Program-made: the position numbers and the translations under genes
Shown here: piece by piece, positions 18,764-27,207 of the stretch
Layout: every line of letters begins with the position of its first letter
Position numbering within the stretch: position 1 is the first letter of the stretch
Assembly: GCA_025363575.1 (NCBI GenBank)
Contig: JANYDM010000212.1
Span: 1-38,637 of the forward strand
Reading direction: 5' to 3'
Length of the DNA: 38,637 bases
Source of the DNA: Betaproteobacteria bacterium
GTDB lineage: Bacteria; Pseudomonadota; Gammaproteobacteria; Burkholderiales; SG8-41
Notes under the pieces: generated by a model
What the model was told of the DNA's origin: nothing
The model's input: the letters and a program-made list of their open reading frames with translations, nothing else
The model's database searches: none

Positions 18764-19704
18764 GTTTGATCTTCCTTGCGCGTCAGGCTGCTGAATACGT
18801 CTTCGAGGCTCGCCTGCGCGGGCATCAATTGATAAAGGCCCCACGAGTTGTCAACCGCGCGCCGCACGAGCTCGTCGGTCGGGTCGCTGCCGTCGGCACA
18901 CGTGATGCGCCAGACGCCATCGCCGGCGGCTGCCACGCTGGCCACGCCGGTAATAGATTCGATCACCGCGAGGGCCGGCGAGCGCTTGAGCCCGACCAGC
19001 ATGTTGCGGCCGCCCTGGAACTGCTTCAAGGCAGCAATGGAATCGCCGAATACCGTCGCGCCGTGATGCAGGATTTGCACGCGGTCGCAGACGCTTTCGA
19101 CCTCGGGCAGGATGTGCGTCGACAGGATTACGCTGCGGTCGCGGCCGAGCTCACGAATGAGATTGCGGATTTCGCGGATTTGATTGGGATCGAGACCGAC
19201 CGTAGGTTCGTCGAGGATGACGACGTCGGGCCGGTGCACGATGGCCTGCGCGATGCCGACGCGCTGCTGATACCCTTTGGACAGCGTGCCGATCAGTTTT
19301 TTCGCGACCGCCGCCAGGCCGCAGCCCGTGAGCGCTTCGTCGACGGCCGCGGCACGTCCCGGTTTCGCCACGCGATGCAGGCGCGCGGCGAGATCGACGT
19401 ATTCGCGCACATTGAGTTCCCGATACAGCGGCGGGGTCTCGGGCAGGTAGCCGATGCGCGCCTTCGCGGCGCGCGGCTCGTCGAACAAATCGATGCCGCA
19501 GATTTTTATCGCGCCGCGGGTAGGGGCGAGATTGCCGGTCAACATCTGCATCGTGGTGGTCTTGCCGGCACCATTGGGGCCCAGAAAACCGAGAATCTCG
19601 CCGCGCTTCAATTCGAGGCTGAGGCCGTCGACCGCGGTGTGAGCGCCGAATTTTCGCGAAAGCCCTTGGGCGGAAACGGTAATCTCGGCGGGTGATGAAC
19701 TCAT
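18760..19704 (-). CDS. ABC transporter ATP-binding protein (GldA-like)
   Basis: ATPase of the exporter, 314 aa from ATG 19704. It has Walker A GPNGAGKTT (42-50), the Q-loop region YLPETPPLYRELNVREY, signature LSKGYQQRVG, Walker B VVILDEPTVGLDP and the switch His in LSTHILPEVE. The C-terminal extension after about residue 225 is typical of the GldA/NatA subgroup. It heads a five-gene run (ATPase, permease, GldG-like, DUF4340, mutM). It is divergent from the TPR lipoprotein gene over 160 bases. An in-frame TTG at 19740 is less likely. Confidence 0.94.
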   Translation of the reverse strand: MSSSPAEITVSAQGLSRKFGAHTAVDGLSLELKRGEILGFLGPNGAGKTTTMQMLTGNLAPTRGAIKICGIDLFDEPRAAKARIGYLPETPPLYRELNVREYVDLAARLHRVAKPGRAAAVDEALTGCGLAAVAKKLIGTLSKGYQQRVGIAQAIVHRPDVVILDEPTVGLDPNQIREIRNLIRELGRDRSVILSTHILPEVESVCDRVQILHHGATVFGDSIAALKQFQGGRNMLVGLKRSPALAVIESITGVASVAAAGDGVWRITCADGSDPTDELVRRAVDNSWGLYQLMPAQASLEDVFSSLTRKEDQT

Positions 19705-19798
19705 GGTAGATCTCGCTGTCTGGCTCACGTGCGACTGCAAACTTGTAGTGGGCGCTAAATATACCTAATATGTCACGCTTTATGAAGAACTTGCGAAC

Positions 19799-19804
19799 TA
19801 TAAT
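19799..19804 (+). promoter_or_regulatory. Possible -10 box for the TPR lipoprotein gene
   Basis: A perfect TATAAT lies 60 bases before the ATG in the AT-richer divergent gap. No good -35 hexamer is found at 16-18 bases, so the call rests on the -10 alone. Confidence 0.35.
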
Positions 19805-19864
19805 TCGTTCTTGTCCGTATTGTTCCGTATACCCGCCGGTAATTTCGAGCTTAACCGCTTGCCG

Positions 19865-21643
19865 ATGAAAATTTTCCGACCTGCCGCCTGGTTGTCGTTG
19901 CTGGTACTCGCTGCGTGCGCTCAGCAACCCACTCACTCCGCGTCTGCCGAGCCCGGGCTCGAGTCCCCTTCGACGCCGCCTGCTGGCGCCCAGCCAGCGC
20001 AGAAACCGCGCGTCGTCGTGCGACCGAGCGACACCGCCAAGCCGCCGGTGCTGCCGGCGCAGGCGATGAGCCAGGCCGTGCTGTTCAAGATGCTGCTCGC
20101 CGAGATCGCATTGCAGCGCGGGCAAAACAATGTCGCTGTGCAGTCATTCCTCGAACTGACGCGTGAGACGCGCGATCCGCGCATCGCGCAGCGCGCCACC
20201 GAGGTCGCGTTGTCCACGCGGTTTTTCGCCGCCGCCCTCGAGACTGCCGGCGTGTGGCTCGCGGTCGATCCGGAATCGCAGCAGGCGCGGCAGGTTTTGG
20301 CTGCGTTGCTCGTCAACCAGTCCCGGCTCGCCGACGCGCAGCCGCACCTCGAAAAATGGCTCGCAGCCGATAAAGACAATGTAGGAACCGGGTTCATGCA
20401 GCTGAATGCGCTGCTTGCGCGGCACCCCGATAAGCCGGCGGTGTTGCAGCTCACGCAGGCGCTCGCCCAGCCCTATACAGCAGTGCCGGAGGCGCATTTC
20501 AGCGTAGCGCAGGCCGCATGGGCAGCCGATCAGCCGCCGCTGGCGCTGACTGAAATCCGCGCGGCCCTCAAGCTGCGTCCGGAATGGGAACAGGCCGCGT
20601 TATTTCAGGGCCAGCTCCTGCAGCGCACGGCGAGCAACGATGCGCTTGCCTACTACCAGACCTATCTGAAAACCTATCCGCGCGCGATGGACGTGCGCCT
20701 GAGCTACGCACGGCTCCTGGTCAGCGACAAGAAATACGCCGAAGCGCGCGCCGAGTTCCAGGCCTTGCTCAAGGAGTTTCCGAACAACGCCGAGGTCACC
20801 ATGGCGGTGGCGCTGCTGTCGCTGCAGCTCAGCGACTACGACATTGCGGAAACGCAATTGAAGCATGCGCTCGAAACCGACTACAAGGATCCCGACGCCG
20901 TGCGTTTCTACCTCGGTCAGCTCAACGAAGAGCGCAAGCATCCGGAAGAAGCCCTGCGCTGGTACGCGAGCGTCAACGGCGGCGATCAGTACGTGCCCGC
21001 GCGCGCGCGCTATGCGGGGATACTCGCCAAGCAGGGCAAGCTGGACGATGCGCGCAAGTATTTGCAGGACGCGGGACGCAGCGGGCCCGAGCGCGTGCAG
21101 TTTACCCAGGCCGAAGCGCAGCTGCTGCGCGATGCGAACGACTATCGCGCGGCGTACGACCTGCTGGCGCAGGCGGTCGTGAAAAACCCGGATTCGACCG
21201 AGCTGCTTTATGACCAGGCGATGGCTGCCGAGAAAGTCGATCGCATCGACGTGCTCGAATCAAATTTGCGCAAGGTCATACAGCTCAAGCCCGACTACGC
21301 GCACGCCTACAACGCACTCGGCTATACGCTTGCCGATCGCAATACGCGGCTGAGCGAGGCTTACACGCTGGTCGAGCAGGCGCTGAAACTGTCGCCCGAA
21401 GACCCGTTCATCATGGACAGCATGGGCTGGGTGCTTTACCGCATGAACCAGAACGATGCGGCCATCACCTTTCTCAAGCGCGCTTTTACCATCCGTCAGG
21501 ACGCGGAGATTGCCGCGCATCTCGGCGAAGTGCTGTGGGCGGCCGGCCAGCCCGACGAGGCGAAAAAAGTGTGGGCGACCGGCCTCAAGGAAAATCCCGT
21601 CAACGAACTCCTGTTGGCGACGGTCAAGAAGTTTTCTCCGTAG
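19865..21643 (+). CDS. Tetratricopeptide repeat lipoprotein
   Basis: A 592-aa exported TPR protein. From ATG 19865 the N-terminus (MKIFRPAAWLSLLVLAAC) is a lipoprotein signal with lipidated Cys18, followed by a Pro/Ser/Ala-rich linker to about residue 60. The rest is helical repeats with TPR character, for example ALAYYQTYLKTYPRAMDVRLSYA, ALRWYASVNGG, and the C-terminal AYNALGYTLADR and DSMGWVLYRMNQNDAAITF units. TPR lipoproteins with this C-terminal repeat often precede lolB in betaproteobacteria. It probably acts as a scaffold in the envelope; partners are unknown. The TTG at 19811 would place the signal internally and is rejected. Confidence 0.9.
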   Translation: MKIFRPAAWLSLLVLAACAQQPTHSASAEPGLESPSTPPAGAQPAQKPRVVVRPSDTAKPPVLPAQAMSQAVLFKMLLAEIALQRGQNNVAVQSFLELTRETRDPRIAQRATEVALSTRFFAAALETAGVWLAVDPESQQARQVLAALLVNQSRLADAQPHLEKWLAADKDNVGTGFMQLNALLARHPDKPAVLQLTQALAQPYTAVPEAHFSVAQAAWAADQPPLALTEIRAALKLRPEWEQAALFQGQLLQRTASNDALAYYQTYLKTYPRAMDVRLSYARLLVSDKKYAEARAEFQALLKEFPNNAEVTMAVALLSLQLSDYDIAETQLKHALETDYKDPDAVRFYLGQLNEERKHPEEALRWYASVNGGDQYVPARARYAGILAKQGKLDDARKYLQDAGRSGPERVQFTQAEAQLLRDANDYRAAYDLLAQAVVKNPDSTELLYDQAMAAEKVDRIDVLESNLRKVIQLKPDYAHAYNALGYTLADRNTRLSEAYTLVEQALKLSPEDPFIMDSMGWVLYRMNQNDAAITFLKRAFTIRQDAEIAAHLGEVLWAAGQPDEAKKVWATGLKENPVNELLLATVKKFSP

Positions 21644-21644
21644 T

Positions 21645-21662
21645 CCGGCGCCGCCGCGCCGG
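21645..21662 (+). other. GC-rich hairpin between TPR gene and lolB
   Basis: A 7-bp perfect stem (CCGGCGC and GCGCCGG) with a 4-base loop begins 2 bases after the TPR stop and ends 8 bases before the lolB ATG, followed by GCTTTG. It occupies the place where a ribosome site would be expected. It may be a weak terminator or may limit lolB translation. Confidence 0.45.
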
Positions 21663-21670
21663 GCTTTGTC

Positions 21671-22231
21671 ATGGTGGCCTTGCTTCGAAGCTGCGTCGTG
21701 CTATGCGCTGCGCTGCTCGCCGCTTGCGCGGAAGCGCCGCCGCGCATGGTCGATAGCGCGCTGCCGTTCGAGCTCGCGGGCCGCATCGTTGTGCGCTACC
21801 AGGAGCGCGGGTTTTCGAGTTCGCTGCGCTGGAAGCAGACGCGCGGCCGCGATGAAATCTGGCTGACTGCGCCGCTCGGTCAGACGCTCGCATATCTCGA
21901 GGCCGATGCGCAGGGCGCAACGCTCACGGACGCCGATCAGAAACAATACCGCGCCGGTTCAATCGACAGCCTGATGAAAAGCGCGTTCGGCTGGCGCTTT
22001 CCCGTGGACGGATTGCGCTACTGGGTATTTGGCGAGGCAGCACCCGGCGCGCCGGGTGCTGCCGTCGTGCGCGAAGACCCTCGCCGCATCGCCCGCCTGC
22101 AGCAGGACGGTTGGCAGATCGTGTTCATTTACGCGACTGCCGAGGCCACGCGCCCGTCGCGCCTCGAAATCTCCGGCAACGACGCCCAGATACGCCTCGC
22201 GATCGACAGTCTCACGCGAGACGTGCCATGA
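21671..22231 (+). CDS. lolB: Outer membrane lipoprotein receptor LolB
   Basis: Accepts lipoproteins from the periplasmic carrier LolA and inserts them into the outer membrane. The 186-aa protein has a lipoprotein signal (lipobox LAAC, lipidated Cys19) and the LolB beta-barrel-like fold with FELAGRIVVRYQERGFSSSLRWKQ, DEIWLTAPLGQTLAYLE and the FPVDGLRYWVFGEAAPGAPG loop. That last loop is encoded by a perfect 28-bp palindrome. No clear Shine-Dalgarno sequence precedes ATG 21671. The stop overlaps the ispE start by 4 bases, the conserved lolB-ispE arrangement. Confidence 0.93.
   Translation: MVALLRSCVVLCAALLAACAEAPPRMVDSALPFELAGRIVVRYQERGFSSSLRWKQTRGRDEIWLTAPLGQTLAYLEADAQGATLTDADQKQYRAGSIDSLMKSAFGWRFPVDGLRYWVFGEAAPGAPGAAVVREDPRRIARLQQDGWQIVFIYATAEATRPSRLEISGNDAQIRLAIDSLTRDVP
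22036..22063. repeat. Perfect 28-bp palindrome inside lolB
   Basis: GGCAGCACCCGGCG is followed immediately by its exact reverse complement, giving two 14-base arms with no spacer. It encodes the Ala/Pro/Gly-rich loop after WVFGE in LolB. In RNA it could form a very stable stem with a small forced loop. Confidence 0.95.
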
Positions 22232-23067
22232 CCGCGGCGCGGGCCTATTCCGCGCCGGCCAAACTCAATTTGCTATTGCGCGTAACGGGCCGGCGTGCCG
22301 ACGGTTACCACTTACTTCAAACCGTGTTCCGCTTCATCGACTTCGCGGATACCTTGCGCTTTGTCGTGCGCCCCGATGGCGTCATCTCCCGGGTCAACGA
22401 AGTTGACGGGGTGCCGGAACACGACGACCTCACATTGCGCGCCGCGCGCCTGTTGCAGCGGGCTGGCGCGGTGAGTGCGGGCGTCGACGTTGCGCTGGAA
22501 AAACGCCTGCCGCTGGGCGGCGGGCTCGGTGGCGGCAGTTCTGACGCGGCCACGGCCTTGCTGGCATTGAACCGGCTCTGGGGCCTGAATTGGCCTCGCG
22601 CGCGGCTGCAGGAACTGGCGCTCGAGTTGGGAGCAGACGTGCCGGTATTCGTTTTCGGCGAATCGGCCCTGGGGCAGGGCATAGGCGAAGAATTGACCCC
22701 GTTGGCGCTGACGCCGGCATGGTATGTTCTGCTTATCCCGCCGGTCACTGTAGCGACGGCCCGGATATTCCAAGATGCGGATTTGATTAGGGATTCGATT
22801 CCGATTAAAATACCGCCCTTTTCAGATGCGTCGGGCGTCAACGATCTGGAGCCGGTGGTTTGCAGGCTTTATCCGGTAGTTGCGCAGCATCTGGCCTGGC
22901 TTAAACAATTCGGCAATGCGCGGGTGACCGGATCCGGCGGCTGTGTGTTTGCCGAGTTCGGCAATGAAGCGGCAGCGCGCGGCGTATTGGAGCGGCTGCC
23001 GGCAACGATGCACGGCGTGGTCGCGCAGGGATTGGCATTTCATCCCTTGCGGGAGATAGTTGATTAG
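22228..23067 (+). CDS. ispE: 4-diphosphocytidyl-2-C-methyl-D-erythritol kinase
   Basis: GHMP-family kinase of the non-mevalonate isoprenoid pathway; it phosphorylates the 2-hydroxyl of CDP-methylerythritol. The 279-aa protein begins at ATG 22228, overlapping lolB by ATGA. It shows the substrate-binding AKLNLLLRV (Lys12), the ATP-binding PLGGGLGGGSSDAA (95-108), the catalytic Asp137 in GADVPVF and the C-terminal RVTGSGGCVFAEF. It is followed by tRNA-Gln and prs, as in many beta- and gammaproteobacteria. Confidence 0.97.
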   Translation: MTAARAYSAPAKLNLLLRVTGRRADGYHLLQTVFRFIDFADTLRFVVRPDGVISRVNEVDGVPEHDDLTLRAARLLQRAGAVSAGVDVALEKRLPLGGGLGGGSSDAATALLALNRLWGLNWPRARLQELALELGADVPVFVFGESALGQGIGEELTPLALTPAWYVLLIPPVTVATARIFQDADLIRDSIPIKIPPFSDASGVNDLEPVVCRLYPVVAQHLAWLKQFGNARVTGSGGCVFAEFGNEAAARGVLERLPATMHGVVAQGLAFHPLREIVD

Positions 23068-23126
23068 TGAGTGAGCGTTAGTCGGCGGCGGGCAGGCAGT
23101 CGATGCGCGCCGCAGTTGGTCAGCGT

Positions 23127-23201
23127 TGGGGAGTCGCCAAGTGGTAAGGCACCGGATTTTGATTCCGGCATTCGTAGGTTCGATCCCTACCTCCCCAGCC
23201 A
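23127..23201 (+). tRNA. tRNA-Gln (anticodon UUG)
   Basis: A complete cloverleaf is visible. The acceptor stem TGGGGAG (23127-23133) pairs with CTCCCCA (23191-23197), followed by the discriminator G and an encoded CCA. The anticodon stem is CCGGA (23152-23156) with TCCGG (23164-23168), and the 7-base loop carries TTG at 23159-23161. The T arm holds GTAGG-TTCGATC-CCTAC. The gene lies between ispE and prs, its usual position in this neighbourhood. Confidence 0.97.
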
Positions 23202-23237
23202 TTTTTCCGGGACAGGGCTGAACGAAGGAAGGTGATC

Positions 23238-24188
23238 GTGCCGTACGACCGTTTAATGGTATTTACCGGCAACGCAACGCCGAAACTCGCGGCGGATGTG
23301 GTGCAGCACCTGAATATCCATCTGGGCAAAGCCAAGGTCGGGCGCTTCAGCGACGGCGAAGTCATGGTGGAGGTGCTCGAGAACGTTCGCGGCAAGGATG
23401 TCTTCGTGCTGCAGTCGATCTGTTCGCCGCCGAACGACAACCTGATGGAGACGCTGGTGCTGGTCGATGCGTTGAAGCGCGCTTCGGCGGCGCGCGTGAC
23501 GGCGGCGATTCCGTACATGGGCTACGCGCGCCAGGACCGGCGGCCGAGCTCGGCGCGGGTCGCGATCACGGCGAAAGTGGTGGCCGACATGCTGGCCACG
23601 GTGGGCGTGAACAGAGTGTTGACGATGGATCTGCATTCCGAGCAGATCCAGGGATTCTTCGACATACCGGTCGACAATATTTATTCGGCGCCGATACTGC
23701 TGGGCGATGTATGGAAACACGATTTCAAGAACCTGGTGGTGGTGTCGCCTGACGTCGGCGGCGTGGTGCGGGCGAGAGCGCTCGCGAAGCGGCTCGAAGC
23801 CGACCTCGCCATCATCGACAAGCGGCGGCCGCGGCCGAATGTGGCGACGGTGATGAATATCATCGGAGAAGTTGAAGGGCGCACCTGCGTGATCGTCGAC
23901 GACATGGTCGATACGGCGAACACGCTGTGTGAGGCCGCCAAGGCACTGAAAGAGCGCGGCGCCGAAAAAGTGCTGGCTTATTGCACGCATCCGGTACTGT
24001 CGGGCAAGGCGATCGAGCGAATCTCGAATTCGGCGCTCGACGAGCTGGTAGTGACGGACACGATACCTTTGTCCGAAGAAGCGGCGAAATGCAAGCGCAT
24101 CCGCGTGCTGTCAATTGCGGGTTTGCTGGCCGAGACGATGTTGCGCATCAGCAACGAGGATTCGGTCAGTTCGCTGTTTGTTGAATAG
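23238..24188 (+). CDS. prs: Ribose-phosphate pyrophosphokinase
   Basis: Makes PRPP from ribose 5-phosphate and ATP for nucleotide, histidine, tryptophan and NAD synthesis. The chosen start is GTG 23238 ([12 protein letters not shown]), which has AAGGAAGG (23225-23232) five bases upstream; a GTG at 23232 overlaps that ribosome site. This gives 316 aa, the family norm. Visible motifs are the ATP loop [13 protein letters not shown] [18 protein letters not shown], the catalytic [17 protein letters not shown], the flexible-loop [18 protein letters not shown] and the PRPP-binding [13 protein letters not shown]. Confidence 0.97.
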   Translation: MPYDRLMVFTGNATPKLAADVVQHLNIHLGKAKVGRFSDGEVMVEVLENVRGKDVFVLQSICSPPNDNLMETLVLVDALKRASAARVTAAIPYMGYARQDRRPSSARVAITAKVVADMLATVGVNRVLTMDLHSEQIQGFFDIPVDNIYSAPILLGDVWKHDFKNLVVVSPDVGGVVRARALAKRLEADLAIIDKRRPRPNVATVMNIIGEVEGRTCVIVDDMVDTANTLCEAAKALKERGAEKVLAYCTHPVLSGKAIERISNSALDELVVTDTIPLSEEAAKCKRIRVLSIAGLLAETMLRISNEDSVSSLFVE

Positions 24189-24213
24189 ATGAGGGCGGAA
24201 TATTTTTTTGGCG

Positions 24214-24245
24214 CAGCGCGGGGCATCTGCCTTACGCTGTTTTTT
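24214..24245 (+). terminator. Possible weak terminator after prs
   Basis: CAGCG (24214-24218) and CGCTG (24235-24239) can pair, followed by six T residues. The stem is only 5 bp and the loop is 16 bases, so strong termination is doubtful; it may attenuate readthrough into rplY. Confidence 0.4.
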
Positions 24246-24292
24246 AAACCCGGAGCGTCTGGTCGCGGACGCCTCGATTTGTGGAGACTGAA

Positions 24293-25027
24293 ATGAAAAT
24301 TGAATTTACCGCGTTTCCGCGGTCACTGCAGGGCACGGGTGCGAGCCGCCGTCTGCGTGGCGGCGGCAAGGTGCCGGGGATCGTCTACGGCGCCGACAAA
24401 GAGGCGCAACCGATCGAGGTCGATCACCATGCGTTGTACCGCCATCTCAAGATGGAGGCGTTTCACGCGTCGATTCTTGATATGACGTTCGAAGGCGCCA
24501 AGCAGCAGGTGCTGCTGCGGGACGTGCAGATGCACCCGTTCAAACAGCTCGTGCTGCACGTAGACTTTCAGCGCATCGACAAGAACAAGAAGATCCACAT
24601 GAAAGTGCCGCTGCACTTCATCAACGCCGAGATTTGCCCTGGCGTGAAGGTCGGCGGCGGCGTGGTCAATCACATCATGAACGAGCTCAACGTTCAGTGT
24701 CTGCCCGACCATCTGCCCGAGTTCATCGAGGTCAACCTCGACAAACTCGAGCTCGGCCATTCGCTGCACGTAAACGATCTGGCGCTGCCGCAAGGCGTCG
24801 AGCCGATTCCGCGCGTGAAGAAGGACAATCCGGGCGTGGTCACGGTGCATGTGCCGAAAGTGATCGTGGTCGAAGAAGAAGCCGCGGCGCCGGTCACCCA
24901 GATCACGGGCCAGACCGAAGCCGAAGCCGCTGCTGCGGCCGAGGGCAAGGATGGCGACAAGAAGGACGGCGGCGACAAGAAGAAGGAAGCCGCGGGCGAC
25001 AAGAAAGAAGGCGGCAAGAAGGAATAA
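24293..25027 (+). CDS. rplY: Large ribosomal subunit protein bL25 (CTC form)
   Basis: 5S rRNA-binding ribosomal protein in the two-domain CTC form. From ATG 24293, with GGAG about 8 bases upstream, the protein is 244 aa. The L25 domain (about residues 1-92) includes FPRSLQGTGASRRLRGGGKVPGIVYG and VLLRDVQMHPFKQLVLHVDFQ; the C-terminal TL5 domain (about 93-190) includes MKVPLHFINAE and LPEFIEVNLDKLELGHSLHV. A tail from about residue 205 is low-complexity Ala/Glu then Lys/Asp/Gly (KDGDKKDGGDKKK). Such tails occur in this family but vary in length. The ATG-like start at 24281 is an artefact of an in-frame GTG. Confidence 0.95.
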   Translation: MKIEFTAFPRSLQGTGASRRLRGGGKVPGIVYGADKEAQPIEVDHHALYRHLKMEAFHASILDMTFEGAKQQVLLRDVQMHPFKQLVLHVDFQRIDKNKKIHMKVPLHFINAEICPGVKVGGGVVNHIMNELNVQCLPDHLPEFIEVNLDKLELGHSLHVNDLALPQGVEPIPRVKKDNPGVVTVHVPKVIVVEEEAAAPVTQITGQTEAEAAAAAEGKDGDKKDGGDKKKEAAGDKKEGGKKE

Positions 25028-25054
25028 ACCGGGCCGTGCCGTCCGGAAAACGGG

Positions 25055-25105
25055 CCCGCCATGCTGGCGTTTGCGACGAGCGAACGGGAGATGGCGGGTT
25101 TTTTT
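25055..25105 (+). terminator. Intrinsic terminator after rplY
   Basis: CCCGCCAT (25055-25062) pairs perfectly with ATGGCGGG (25091-25098), followed by seven T residues (25099-25105). An inner hairpin (GTTTGC with GCGAAC) fills the 28-base loop. This is the main signal in the 187-base gap before pth, the longest gene-free stretch in the window. Confidence 0.8.
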
Positions 25106-25214
25106 CGGCGGCAATTCAAGAGCGCGGCCAGTGCGCGCGGCCGGCGTTCAGCGCGTAGCATGTCGGGTTTGAGACCACATTCCAATTTCAGCCACCAGGC
25201 GGGTAGCGGTCATC

Positions 25215-26057
25215 ATGAAACTCATCATCGGGCTCGGCAATCCGGGCGAAAAGTACGAGCGCACGCGGCACAACGCGGGTTTCTGGCTGATCGAGCGATT
25301 CGCCGCGAAGAACGGCATTGCGATGCGCAAGGACGCCAAGTTTCAGGCGCTGGTCGGCCGGCATGCCGACAGCGGCGTGTGGCTGCTGATGCCGCAGAAT
25401 TTCATGAATGCGAGCGGCCGCGCCGTGCAGATGATGGCGGGCTTTTTCAAGATCACGCCCGCGGAGATCCTGGTGCTGCACGATGAACTCGATTTTGCGC
25501 CGGGCGTCGCCAAAGTGAAGCAGGGCGGCGGCATTGCGGGGCACAATGGCCTGCGCGATATTTCTGCGCGACTCAACTCGCACGACTACTGGCGGCTGCG
25601 CATCGGCATCGGCCATCCCGGCGACCGCCAGGCCGTCAGCGACTACGTATTGAACAAGCCATCCGCGGAAGACCGGGTCGAGATCGATGCTGCCATCGAG
25701 CGCTCGCTCGAGATCATGCCGCTTGCGCTGGCCGGCGACATGCAGGCGGCCATGCTTAAGCTGCATACTCCGGATAAGCCGGCGAAGGCTGAGCAAAAGC
25801 AACCTAAGACGCCGGAAAAAACGCGCGCTGAAGGCAAGCGAGCCGCCGCTCAGAAACCGGCCAAGGTCGATCCGCCGGCGAAGGAGAATCCTTCCCCGAA
25901 AGTCGAGCCACCTGAAACGGAACCTCCGCCAAACGTCGAGCCGCCCAAGCCGCAGCCAGAGCCGGCTGCGGCGGTCGCCGCGGAGACGACGGCAGCGGAT
26001 AAAAAAAGCGGCTTGAAATCCATGTTCAAAAAATTGATACCGGGTGCCAAGAGGTAA
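25215..26057 (+). CDS. pth: Peptidyl-tRNA hydrolase with long C-terminal tail
   Basis: Releases tRNA from prematurely dropped peptidyl-tRNAs in the cytoplasm. The catalytic core (residues 1 to about 186) is complete: GLGNPGEKYERTRHNAG with catalytic His19, PQNFMNASG, LHDELDFAPG and GHNGLRDI, and a normal C-terminal helix. It is then extended by about 95 residues: a Lys/Pro/Glu/Ala-rich linker (about 187-262, with PPKPQPEP-type repeats) and a basic amphipathic end (KKSGLKSMFKKLIPGAKR). Typical bacterial Pth ends near residue 190-200. The tail uses the same GC-rich codons as the core and ends at a clean stop, so it does not look like a frameshift. Confidence 0.94.
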   Translation: MKLIIGLGNPGEKYERTRHNAGFWLIERFAAKNGIAMRKDAKFQALVGRHADSGVWLLMPQNFMNASGRAVQMMAGFFKITPAEILVLHDELDFAPGVAKVKQGGGIAGHNGLRDISARLNSHDYWRLRIGIGHPGDRQAVSDYVLNKPSAEDRVEIDAAIERSLEIMPLALAGDMQAAMLKLHTPDKPAKAEQKQPKTPEKTRAEGKRAAAQKPAKVDPPAKENPSPKVEPPETEPPPNVEPPKPQPEPAAAVAAETTAADKKSGLKSMFKKLIPGAKR

Positions 26058-26111
26058 TACGGCAAACGATACTGCAGCGCGCGTCACCTTCCCTATTCCA
26101 CGACGGAAATC

Positions 26112-27203
26112 ATGAGCCTCAAATGCGGAATCGTCGGCTTGCCCAATGTCGGCAAGTCGACCCTCTTTAATGCGCTGACCAAGGCAGGCATCGCCGCGGA
26201 AAACTATCCGTTCTGCACTATCGAGCCCAACGTCGGCATCGTCGAAGTGCCCGATCCGCGCCTGCAGCCGCTGGTCGATATCGCGCGGCCGGAGAAAACG
26301 ATACCGGCTGTCGTCGAATTCGTCGACATCGCGGGTCTCGTCGCCGGCGCGTCGAAAGGCGAGGGGCTCGGCAACAAGTTTCTTGCCAATATTCGCGAGA
26401 CCGACGGCATCATCAACATGGTGCGCTGCTTCGTCGACGACAACGTGATTCACGTGTCGGGCAAAGTCGATCCGATATCGGACATCGAGACGATACACAC
26501 CGAGCTTGCGCTCGCCGACCTCGAGACCGTCGAAAAAGCCGTCCAGCGCGCGGGCAAGACCGCCAAGGCCGGCGACAAGGAAGCGATTAAGCTCGCCGCG
26601 TTGCTTGAGAAGGTGCGCGCCCAGCTCGACCAGGGCAAGCCGGTGCGCGCCATGAAGCTCGAAAAAGACGATCTCGTATTGCTGAAGCCGCTGTGCCTGA
26701 TGACGGCCAAGCCGGCGATCTATGTCGCCAACGTTAACGACAAAGGGTTCACGGGCAATCCGCTGCTGGATAAGGTCAAAGTCTACGCGGCAGCCGAGCA
26801 TGCGCCGGTGGTCGCAATCTGCGCGGCGCTCGAAGCCGAGATCGCGGATCTATCAGATGAAGACAAAAACGTGTTTCTCGCGGACATCGGCATGCAGGAG
26901 CCGGGGCTGAACCGGCTCATACGCGCGACGTACGAGTTGCTGGGCCTGCAAACGTATTTCACAGTCGGGCCCAAAGAAGTGCGTGCATGGACCATGCACA
27001 AAGGCGACACTGCGCCGCAGGCGGCCGGGGTCATTCACACCGATTTCGAAAAAGGTTTCATTCGCGCCGAGGTGATCGCATACGACGAGTTCGTCAAGCA
27101 TAAAGGCGAGCACGGCGCCAAAGAGGCCGGCAAGATGCGGCTGGAAGGCAAGGAGTACCTCGTGCGCGACGGCGACGTCATGCATTTCCGCTTTAACGTC
27201 TGA
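26112..27203 (+). CDS. ychF: Redox-regulated ATPase YchF (OLA1 family)
   Basis: Obg-family P-loop protein that prefers ATP and associates with ribosomes. The 363-aa protein has G1 GLPNVGKST (9-17), the G3 region [20 protein letters not shown], a coiled-coil insert (about 130-180) and the C-terminal TGS-like domain ([25 protein letters not shown], about 278 onward). The ATP-preferring NVND-type G4 is seen as VANVNDKGF. It follows pth by 54 bases in the conserved pth-ychF order. Confidence 0.97.
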   Translation: MSLKCGIVGLPNVGKSTLFNALTKAGIAAENYPFCTIEPNVGIVEVPDPRLQPLVDIARPEKTIPAVVEFVDIAGLVAGASKGEGLGNKFLANIRETDGIINMVRCFVDDNVIHVSGKVDPISDIETIHTELALADLETVEKAVQRAGKTAKAGDKEAIKLAALLEKVRAQLDQGKPVRAMKLEKDDLVLLKPLCLMTAKPAIYVANVNDKGFTGNPLLDKVKVYAAAEHAPVVAICAALEAEIADLSDEDKNVFLADIGMQEPGLNRLIRATYELLGLQTYFTVGPKEVRAWTMHKGDTAPQAAGVIHTDFEKGFIRAEVIAYDEFVKHKGEHGAKEAGKMRLEGKEYLVRDGDVMHFRFNV

Positions 27204-27207
27204 CACC

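Noticed and set aside
25188..26801. A 537-codon minus-strand frame across pth and ychF
   Set aside because: It spans two clear conserved genes and their gap, and its product is arginine/leucine-rich without motifs, as expected for a shadow frame.
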